From Planctomycetota bacterium (GTDB taxonomy: Bacteria; Planctomycetota; Brocadiia; Brocadiales; Bathyanammoxibiaceae): 16,319 nucleotides of DNA. Shown one piece after another: positions 6,194 through 12,308 of the stretch. Position numbers and translations under genes: made by a program. Numbering within the stretch: position 1 is the stretch's first letter; the number at the start of each line of letters is the position of its first letter. The DNA is taken from NCBI GenBank assembly GCA_030623665.1, contig JAUXLO010000004.1:1-16319 (forward strand), in the 5' to 3' direction. The notes below the pieces were generated by a model. It did no database searches and was not told where the DNA came from. It was given only the letters and a program-made list of their open reading frames with translations.

Positions 6194-8323
6194 ATGGAAA
6201 AGACTCTTTCGCTGAAAATACCCGAGATGGACTGCCCTGAGGAGTCTCAGTTACTAAAGAAGACGCTGACGGGCCTGAAGGGGGTAAACCGCCTGGACAC
6301 CTTCCTGCTGTCCAAGGAGCTCAGAGTCGATTATGACGAGCGGCTTCTGAGTAAGGACGACATCATAAAGGCGGTGGAAGAGACCGGTATGAGTGCCACC
6401 ATGACGGACGTGGGCACCCCAGCCGTCCGTAAAGAAGAGCTCGAGAGGGGCAAGAAGCGGCAGCTCATCTTCACCAGCCTATCCGGGCTCTTAGCGGTGT
6501 CCGGACTGCTACTCTCACTCAAGGGCCTTCCTGGCGACGTAACCATACCGTTATATCTGGGGGCCATGCTAATCGGCGGTCTGCGTATAGCGTTGAAGGG
6601 GTTGAGGGCCGCCAGGGCGCTTGACCTTGACATGAACTTCCTCATGACGGTCGCAGTTATCGGTGCTGCCGCCATCGGAGAATGGGGAGAGGGTGCAATG
6701 GTCATCTTTCTGTTCTCACTGGCCCAACTGCTTGAGTCGTACAGCCTTGACAGGGCAAGGAACGCCCTGCGGTCGCTCATGGACCTGTCCCCGCAGGAGG
6801 CCCTGGTAAGAAGAGACGGAAGGGAGACCATCCTGCCGGTAGAGGAGGTCAGGCTGGGGGACACCGTGGTGGTGAGGCCCTCGGAGAGGGTTCCGCTGGA
6901 CGGCGTAGTTACGGACGGATATTCCCACGTAAACCAGGCCCCCATCACCGGAGAATCAACACCCGTAAAGAAGTACGTGGGACAGGAGGTCTTTGCCGGC
7001 ACAATTAATAAAGAAGGCGCCCTGGAATTTCGTGTGACCCACATCGCCAAGGACACCACACTGGCCCACATAGTCCACCGGGTAGAGGAGTGTCAGTCAC
7101 AGAGGGCCCCGTTCCAGAGTTTCGTGGAGAGATTTGCGAGGGTCTACACACCGGCGGTAATAGCCCTGGCATTCCTGGTAGCCATCGTTCCGCCGCTCCT
7201 CACGGATTCCGCTTTTATACCCTGGATTTATAAGGGACTGGTGCTCCTGGTTATATCCTGCCCCTGCGCCCTTGTAATAGCCACGCCCGTGAGTCTCCTC
7301 TCCGGCATCACTTGTGCGGCAAGAAACGGTGTGCTTATAAAGGGAGGCGTCCACCTGGAAGAGGCAGGCCGGATAAAGGCAATCGCCTTCGATAAGACGG
7401 GTACCCTCACCAAGGGTGCCCCGGAGGTAGTTGACGTACTTCCCCTCTCAACGAACTCACTATCCCACGACAGGTTCCTTGGCATAGCCGCAGCCATCGA
7501 ATTGAGGAGTGAACACCATCTCGGGGGCGCTATCCTGCGAAGGGCGAGAGAGGACGGCATAGAACCCCTGGAGGCGACCGGCTTTCAGGCCATCCCCGGA
7601 AAGGGGGCCTCTGCCCTGGTGGAGGGGAGGAAATATTACATAGGAAACACAAAACTATTCAGGGACTTTCTGGGTATACCCATATCCCCTGTGGAGGCCA
7701 CACTCTCGGGACTCCAGACACAGGGCAAGACGGTTATGCTGGTAGGAGGGGCCGACGGCCTGCTGGGTATAATCACCGTAGCGGATGATATACGTCGGTC
7801 CGGTGTAGAGGCACTACCTAAGCTGAAGCATAATGGCATAGAGAAGATTTTAATGCTTACCGGCGATAATGGCGGCACGGCCAAGACCATTGCTTCGAGG
7901 CTTGCCGTTGATGAATATTTTGCGGAACTCTCGCCGGAGGACAAGGTAACGGCGGTAAGGGAGTGCATAAAGAGATACGGCAAGACGGCCATGGTGGGAG
8001 ACGGGGTAAACGATGCACCTGCCATGGCGGCAGCTACACTGGGGATTGCGATGGGCACGGTGGGAACGGACACTGCACTGGAGACGGCCGACATTGCGCT
8101 TATGTCCGATGACCTCTCGAAGCTGCCGTTCGCCCTTGCCCTGAGCCGCCGTACATTGAGGGTCATAAAGGAAAACATCGCCTTTGCCCTGATTATAAAG
8201 GCGGTGTTTCTCACCCTTATCATCCCCGGGTGGACCACACTGTGGATGGCGGTGGGGGCCGACATGGGCGCATCACTGTTGGTGATATTTAACGGCCTAA
8301 GACTTTTAAGGTATAATCCTTGA
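6194..8323 (+). CDS. zntA: Zn/Cd/Pb-type P1B-ATPase (ZntA/CadA-like efflux pump)
   Basis: This ATP-driven inner-membrane exporter has 709 residues from the ATG chosen here. A TTG at 6176 is the only longer in-frame start, since a stop lies at 6170-6172. It has one N-terminal HMA domain whose binding loop is MDCPEE (M12-E17), with a single Cys plus acids instead of CxxC. Other parts are TGES (252-255) in the actuator domain, the CPC metal site (C356, C358), the phosphorylated aspartate DKTGT (D400) and the hinge GDGVND (602-607). K669 and D690 are spaced 21 residues apart exactly as the transport-site Lys and Asp of E. coli ZntA, which supports the P1B-2 (Zn/Cd/Pb) class rather than copper. 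The usual SEHP motif reads SEHH (H441, H442). It follows its predicted metal-responsive repressor in one operon. Confidence 0.92.
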   Translation: MEKTLSLKIPEMDCPEESQLLKKTLTGLKGVNRLDTFLLSKELRVDYDERLLSKDDIIKAVEETGMSATMTDVGTPAVRKEELERGKKRQLIFTSLSGLLAVSGLLLSLKGLPGDVTIPLYLGAMLIGGLRIALKGLRAARALDLDMNFLMTVAVIGAAAIGEWGEGAMVIFLFSLAQLLESYSLDRARNALRSLMDLSPQEALVRRDGRETILPVEEVRLGDTVVVRPSERVPLDGVVTDGYSHVNQAPITGESTPVKKYVGQEVFAGTINKEGALEFRVTHIAKDTTLAHIVHRVEECQSQRAPFQSFVERFARVYTPAVIALAFLVAIVPPLLTDSAFIPWIYKGLVLLVISCPCALVIATPVSLLSGITCAARNGVLIKGGVHLEEAGRIKAIAFDKTGTLTKGAPEVVDVLPLSTNSLSHDRFLGIAAAIELRSEHHLGGAILRRAREDGIEPLEATGFQAIPGKGASALVEGRKYYIGNTKLFRDFLGIPISPVEATLSGLQTQGKTVMLVGGADGLLGIITVADDIRRSGVEALPKLKHNGIEKILMLTGDNGGTAKTIASRLAVDEYFAELSPEDKVTAVRECIKRYGKTAMVGDGVNDAPAMAAATLGIAMGTVGTDTALETADIALMSDDLSKLPFALALSRRTLRVIKENIAFALIIKAVFLTLIIPGWTTLWMAVGADMGASLLVIFNGLRLLRYNP

Positions 8324-8384
8324 CAAAGGCGGGGCGGCAGCCCTTAAGTTACACTGTACATCATAATTAGAGGTAAGAATCGCT

Positions 8385-9416
8385 ATGAAGGCAGTTGTAT
8401 TCCACGAGCACGGCGGCGTCGATAAACTAAGGTACGAGGACGTGGAGGATGCGCCGAAGCCGGGTGCCCACGGGGTGAAGGTCAGGGTCAGGGGCTGTGG
8501 CGTCAACCACCTGGACATATGGGTCAGGGAGGGCCTGAGGGGGCCGGAAATCCCCATGCCACATATCCTGGGCAGTGAGGTCACGGGCGAGGTAGTAGAG
8601 GCGGGGAGATCGGCCCTGGGGTTTAAGGTCGGTCAGAGGGTTATGGTCATGCCGGGTATCTCCTGCAGGAGGTGCAGTCACTGCCTCTCCGGCAATGACA
8701 GCCAGTGCGGAGATTTCAGGATAATGGGATACCAGACACAGGGCGGCTACGCAGAATTCGTGACCGTGTCGGCCCTGAACGTCCTGCCTATCTCAGATGC
8801 CTGGTCTCTTGAGGAGTGGGCGGCCGTGCCCCTTGTATTTTTGACTGCATGGCATATGCTCCTTACCAGGGGGGCTCTCAGGCCCGGGGAGGATGTGCTC
8901 ATCCATGCTGCCGGCAGCGGCATAGGCAGCGCCGCCGTCCAGATAGCGAAACTCTGCGGCGCACGGGTCATTACCACGGTGGGAAGCACAGAAAAGATAG
9001 GGAAGGCAAAAGACCTTGGGGCAGACCAGGTGATAAACTACCGTGAACAAGACTTCTCAGAGGCCGTTAATGAGCTTACCGCAGACAAGGGTGTGGAGCT
9101 GGTATTTGAGCACATCGGGCAGGAGACGTGGGAGAAGAGCCTCCGCTGCCTCGCCAGAGGCGGGCGCATGGTGGTATGTGGGGCCACAAGCGGACAGACC
9201 GCTACCGTGGACATTCCCTTCCTGTTCTTAAGACAGCTCTCCATCCACGGCTCGTACATGGGTGGCAGAAGAGAACTCCTGGACGTCCTGCGCCTGCTAG
9301 ATCAGGGTAAACTCAGGCCGGTAGTAGATACGGTCTTCCCACTTAAAGATGCTGTACTGGCACATGAGAGGATGCAGGGGAGAAAATCCTTTGGTAAACT
9401 GGTCTTAAGGCCATAG
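8385..9416 (+). CDS. Medium-chain dehydrogenase/reductase without catalytic zinc ligands (quinone-reductase-like)
   Basis: This 343-residue MDR-superfamily oxidoreductase has a GroES-like catalytic half and then a Rossmann domain with AAGSGIGSAAVQ (about 175-186) for NAD(P). Four cysteines (C94, C97, C100, C108) form the structural-zinc lobe of zinc-type alcohol dehydrogenases. The catalytic zinc ligands are missing: the usual Cys position reads GVNHLD (N41) and the usual GHE reads GSE (S64). This pattern fits the group annotated as NADPH:quinone reductase-like or Zn-ADH-like proteins. The substrate is unknown. GAGGT lies about 10 bases before the ATG. The 61-base gap after the ATPase holds a TTGACA overlapping that gene's stop (8320-8325) but no convincing -10 box, so it may be cotranscribed with the metal cassette or have its own promoter. 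Confidence 0.85.
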   Translation: MKAVVFHEHGGVDKLRYEDVEDAPKPGAHGVKVRVRGCGVNHLDIWVREGLRGPEIPMPHILGSEVTGEVVEAGRSALGFKVGQRVMVMPGISCRRCSHCLSGNDSQCGDFRIMGYQTQGGYAEFVTVSALNVLPISDAWSLEEWAAVPLVFLTAWHMLLTRGALRPGEDVLIHAAGSGIGSAAVQIAKLCGARVITTVGSTEKIGKAKDLGADQVINYREQDFSEAVNELTADKGVELVFEHIGQETWEKSLRCLARGGRMVVCGATSGQTATVDIPFLFLRQLSIHGSYMGGRRELLDVLRLLDQGKLRPVVDTVFPLKDAVLAHERMQGRKSFGKLVLRP

Positions 9417-9489
9417 AGGGTGAGAGAGACTCGGCGGGCTGAGGTGTAGGGTTGCTTTTCTGCAAAATTCTTCTGGAAGAGAGGTGGAT

Positions 9490-9951
9490 ATGAGATTCCT
9501 GAAAAGGATGTTCCTATTTATCTGTGTGCTCTTATCCCTATCACAGGTCTCTCTGGCCCAGCAGGTCCAAAGGGAACAGGACCTCTCAGGGCTGTGGACC
9601 ATGCGGTTTAAAGGTTTTGAGGCCAACTGCCAGAATGAGGCCGAGAACGGGCCAAAGGAGGGGGAGTTCATCTTCGAGGTGTTACAGGACGGGGATAAAC
9701 TCTCGGCCACCTGGATGGACGACGGAACCACCAACATCCTTACGGGGAGGGTCAGCGGCTCTATCGTCAGCGCGACAGTGTATGGATTCTATCTTGAGAA
9801 TTGTCGAGTTCTCACGGAGATAACCGCAAAGATTACGGGCAAGGATGGATTAGTCGGCACGTACTCGGGGCTCGAATTAAACTGCGAGACATGCACCTGG
9901 GAAGGTGAGGTTGTGGTAACTATTCAGGCCGTTTCTAAACCGCCCAGATAG
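9490..9951 (+). CDS. Small secreted protein with four cysteines, unrecognised
   Basis: I do not recognise this 153-residue protein. It has a clear signal peptide: basic RFLKR, hydrophobic residues 7-19, and a probable cleavage in SLA-QQ near residue 23. The mature part is rich in alternating polar and hydrophobic residues, suggesting a beta-rich fold. It opens with LSGLWTMRF and contains four cysteines in the contexts ANCQ, ENCR, NCE and TCTW, enough for two disulfides. The GxW start and the later VGTYSG and GEVVVTI strands recall small lipocalin-like or beta-sandwich envelope proteins, but only by general look. The frame also has a GTG at 9484; I chose the ATG at 9490 because AGAGGTGG lies just upstream. 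It follows the dehydrogenase by 73 bases on the same strand and ends convergent with the protease gene. Confidence 0.7.
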   Translation: MRFLKRMFLFICVLLSLSQVSLAQQVQREQDLSGLWTMRFKGFEANCQNEAENGPKEGEFIFEVLQDGDKLSATWMDDGTTNILTGRVSGSIVSATVYGFYLENCRVLTEITAKITGKDGLVGTYSGLELNCETCTWEGEVVVTIQAVSKPPR

Positions 9952-9993
9952 TGCAAGATGTAAAAGAATATGCAGCAGGTTATCCGCCCCTGT

Positions 9994-11445
9994 TTATCTC
10001 TGCCTGCTTGTTATTTTTGTCCGCTTCTCGATTCCTGGCTGCTTGCTTACTTCCGGGGGCTCCTTTGCTTCTGTCTGCTTGTTTGTTTCTGCCTGAGCTG
10101 AGATTTTTAAGAGTTCTGCCACGTGCTTGGCGGGGATGGCGAAATTTGAACCGGTAAAGCCGGTGTATATGCCATAGGTAACGGCGATTACCTTGCCGTT
10201 GCGGTCAATGATCGGCCCTCCGCTTCCACCGATAGTTGTCTGAGCGTCGAAGACCACCCTCTCCTCAAGTACGTCTGTTATATGTCCCTGGGTGGCAAGG
10301 GGTCTTATCAAGTGGCGCCTCGAGAGCTCGGCGGCCAGCTCTAAGAAATCAAGACCCATGTCATGAACCAGTTGGTCCATTACGGGTTTTCCGATTCTGG
10401 CCAGTATAGCGCTTATTCCGGCAGGATAACCTATGACGACGACCGGTTCGCCTACGACAATGTCCCTGCTGGTTTCCAACTCCAGTATGGGCAGTTCTTT
10501 ACCACGAGGGTCAATGCTGATTATGGCCAGATCAAACTCTTCCGAGACACCTTCCACTTTAAGTGGGAAGGGCTCCTCAATGCCCGGGAAAAATGCCATG
10601 AACTCGTTGAGTTCCGGAGTGAAACCCATCTCTATCGGGCCGAACCGTCCGGGTCTTCTCCACCAGGGTACGGCGATATGTTTATTCGTTAGTATCATGC
10701 CGTCCGAACTGATGAGAAAACCTGACCCTGTGTATTCGTAGGGGATATTGTATGGACCTTTTTCGTCGTCTTCTCCAAAACTGTAAATACCCTGGATTAA
10801 ACAGACCCCTCCGCTAAAGTCTTTTATTATCTTTTCGGCGATGACACCCTTGGCCTCCAGCGTCTCCAGCCTCTCCGTAGCCTCCTGCAGGCGGTGTGCT
10901 ACCTCTTTCTCAAGTTGTTTGTCTGTGCGCCAGCCGTAAAATGTGGATATACCCAGGGCGACGCCGAGTATTAAACCAAGTGCAAGCCCCATACGGAAGC
11001 GCAGGGACGACTGTGTTATCACCTCCCACGCCAATTCCCTTAAAAAGGTGCTTGTGCTGACAAGTCCGCCTCCATGCTCCTCTCTGGCAATAGCGGCGGA
11101 GTCCTCTAACATCTCCCGGAAGGGCTTACAGACGTCTCCCTCTTCGCTTTTTATCCTGAAGCGTACCTTAGGACCACCCTTACCAAATTCAACCATATCG
11201 CCATCGAGGAGTATAGCCTGCTCCACCGGTTGATTATTTACGAAGGTGTTGACTGCCTTGTTCCTCAACAGGTAGTCGCAGTCCTTAAGTTCTATCTCGG
11301 CGTGGAAGGGTGCGGCGGCCTTATCAATGGAGGGGTTAAAGCGCAGCTCGTTACCGGGGTCTGTGCCGACCTTCAGCCTCTCTTCGGTAAAGACCTCCGT
11401 AACGCCTTTCTTGCTGCCTGAGAGATGAACAAAGACTATCTTCAT
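9994..11445 (-). CDS. FHA-domain, transmembrane, trypsin-like (DegP-type) serine protease fusion
   Basis: The 483-residue protein has four parts. Residues about 20-98 look like an FHA domain (LKVGTDPGNELRF, then FHAEIEL, VNNQ and LLDGDMVEFG). The phosphothreonine-binding GR and SxxH positions are altered (GT and APFH), so binding may be lost. A transmembrane helix follows at about 150-168, with arginines before it predicting a cytoplasmic N-terminus. A short helical linker (about 173-205) leads to a chymotrypsin-fold protease domain with the full triad: H256 (TNKHIA), D305 (EEFDLAII) and S408 (GGSGGP). No PDZ domain follows. The end is a hydrophilic tail rich in Lys, Gln, Thr and Glu. Topology puts the protease outside the inner membrane. 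It lies 36 bases after the tandem-repeat gene and is probably cotranscribed. GGGGGTG serves as ribosome-binding site. The substrate is unknown. Confidence 0.85.
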   Translation of the reverse strand: MKIVFVHLSGSKKGVTEVFTEERLKVGTDPGNELRFNPSIDKAAAPFHAEIELKDCDYLLRNKAVNTFVNNQPVEQAILLDGDMVEFGKGGPKVRFRIKSEEGDVCKPFREMLEDSAAIAREEHGGGLVSTSTFLRELAWEVITQSSLRFRMGLALGLILGVALGISTFYGWRTDKQLEKEVAHRLQEATERLETLEAKGVIAEKIIKDFSGGVCLIQGIYSFGEDDEKGPYNIPYEYTGSGFLISSDGMILTNKHIAVPWWRRPGRFGPIEMGFTPELNEFMAFFPGIEEPFPLKVEGVSEEFDLAIISIDPRGKELPILELETSRDIVVGEPVVVIGYPAGISAILARIGKPVMDQLVHDMGLDFLELAAELSRRHLIRPLATQGHITDVLEERVVFDAQTTIGGSGGPIIDRNGKVIAVTYGIYTGFTGSNFAIPAKHVAELLKISAQAETNKQTEAKEPPEVSKQPGIEKRTKITSRQR

Positions 11446-11453
11446 TTGTACAC

Positions 11454-11481
11454 CCCCATCAAAAAGAAGACCTCAATGGGG
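11454..11481 (-). promoter_or_regulatory. Possible translational-coupling stem at the FHA-protease ribosome-binding site
   Basis: In the leftward transcript CCCCAT directly follows the stop codon of the tandem-repeat gene. It can pair perfectly with ATGGGG 16 bases further on, which is part of the GGGGG ribosome-binding site of the protease gene. A ribosome finishing the first gene would melt the stem. This is inference from pairing and position only; six base pairs with a 16-base loop is modest. Confidence 0.4.
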
Positions 11482-12036
11482 CTAGCGTTTACAGTAATAT
11501 TCGTAGATGCTCTCAGCAAAAGACCTTAAGGCACTCACGTCATGGCCTAGTTCCTGGAGCCTCCTGTCAAAATCCTCAATGCTGGTAAAATTCTCAGAGA
11601 CGTATTCCGCCACAAAGGTCTCTGCCGTTATAAGATTCACCTCAGGCCCCTTGTTGTCCGGGCTATGATATACCTTATAGGCTATCAAATCGGTAATTGT
11701 TCTCAGGGCGATGTCTTTATCCTTGCCTATTCTATCCCATACTACCTCAAATGTTAGCCCTTTACTCCGGTAATAGTATCTGCAAATGGCCTCTGCAGTG
11801 TCCTGAAGCCCCTTTGTATCCCCGGAATCCCTGGATATTCTGTCCAGGAAGTCCTCTGGATTCTTGAAGTGGTCCGATATATATTCCTTTAAAGCGGCCT
11901 CGGCCTGCAGGAAATTGGCCTCTATGCCCTTGCTCTCTTGATTACTAGACACTTTATACGCCACCAGGTCCACGATGGCCTTAAGGCTGGGGTTTTCGTC
12001 CATCTTTACGCCTAACCCTTTAATATCGGGTTCCAT
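11482..12036 (-). CDS. Unrecognised protein made of two tandem repeats of about 75 residues
   Basis: I do not recognise this family. The product (184 residues from the ATG chosen here) is almost wholly two copies of one unit, encoded at about 11988-11761 and 11709-11485. The units share LxAIxDLxAYKV-like openings, a central KGxExN...AE...EY, an EDF, and an AEsI.xYY ending. I count 29 identities in 75 aligned positions. The pattern suggests all-helical repeats. There is no signal peptide or membrane helix, so it is probably cytoplasmic. The frame is open to a TTG at 12087, but GGAGG at 12046-12050 sits 9 bases before the ATG at 12036. The likely promoter would also leave almost no leader for the TTG. 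The FHA-protease gene follows closely, and the two may act together. Confidence 0.75.
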   Translation of the reverse strand: MEPDIKGLGVKMDENPSLKAIVDLVAYKVSSNQESKGIEANFLQAEAALKEYISDHFKNPEDFLDRISRDSGDTKGLQDTAEAICRYYYRSKGLTFEVVWDRIGKDKDIALRTITDLIAYKVYHSPDNKGPEVNLITAETFVAEYVSENFTSIEDFDRRLQELGHDVSALRSFAESIYEYYCKR

Positions 12037-12089
12037 CCCGATTTGCCTCCACTTGGGCAACATACCATAAGTCGCAATGTCCCTCAAAT

Positions 12090-12114
12090 AATCTAATGTA
12101 TTATATATTAGATT
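12090..12114 (-). promoter_or_regulatory. Palindrome overlapping a TATAAT box, likely operator/promoter of the tandem-repeat operon
   Basis: A perfect 8-base inverted repeat, AATCTAAT (12090-12097) and ATTAGATT (12107-12114), surrounds a 9-base centre in which the minus strand reads TATAAT (12100-12105). Transcription starting near 12093 would give a leader of about 57 bases to the ATG at 12036. At 17-base spacing the -35 position reads TAGAAT, a poor match, so the promoter may need an activator or be weak. The dyad looks like a regulator site, but which regulator is unknown. Confidence 0.5.
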
Positions 12115-12308
12115 TTGTTACAATTCTATGTGAAACATGACTCTGGCCCCGCTTTTTTACCCTGTCATAATGGTGAGTTGTGTAAGGTGTTACGTTACGC
12201 AGTGCTGCCGCCATGCAAATGACAATCGGATGTGAAAAAGAAAATACAGACCTGCGCGTTTGTGATATTAATTAACGTAGTGTAGGGAAGTTCAGAGTTC
12301 AAAAGGTC
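12115..12308. other. Intergenic region upstream of the c-di-GMP enzyme gene
   Basis: This AT-rich divergent spacer must hold the control region of the rightward GGDEF/HD-GYP gene, unless that gene is read from elsewhere. I see a TTAATTAA palindrome (12268-12275) and a short TTACGTTAC direct repeat near 12190, but no pair of boxes good enough to call a promoter, and no riboswitch-like structure. Confidence 0.4.

Noticed and set aside
6331..7071. Minus-strand open frame of 246 codons opposite the metal ATPase
   Set aside because: Ser/Thr/Pro-rich translation typical of a shadow frame; the plus strand carries the unmistakable ATPase.
7636..8265. Minus-strand open frame of 209 codons opposite the ATPase C-terminal half
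   Set aside because: Shadow frame over the GDGVND and transport-site coding region, with no motif of its own.
8324..8345. GGGC-GGCA-GCCC hairpin after the ATPase gene as a terminator
   Set aside because: The stem is only four base pairs and no T-tract follows.
8320..8367. Promoter for the dehydrogenase from TTGACA at 8320-8325
   Set aside because: The only -10 candidates are poor (TTAAGT at 18 bases) or badly spaced (TACACT, CATAAT), so it is not listed as a feature.
12115..12308. Possible c-di-GMP riboswitch ahead of the GGDEF/HD-GYP gene
   Set aside because: None of the conserved GEMM helices or tetraloop elements can be recognised in this AT-rich stretch.
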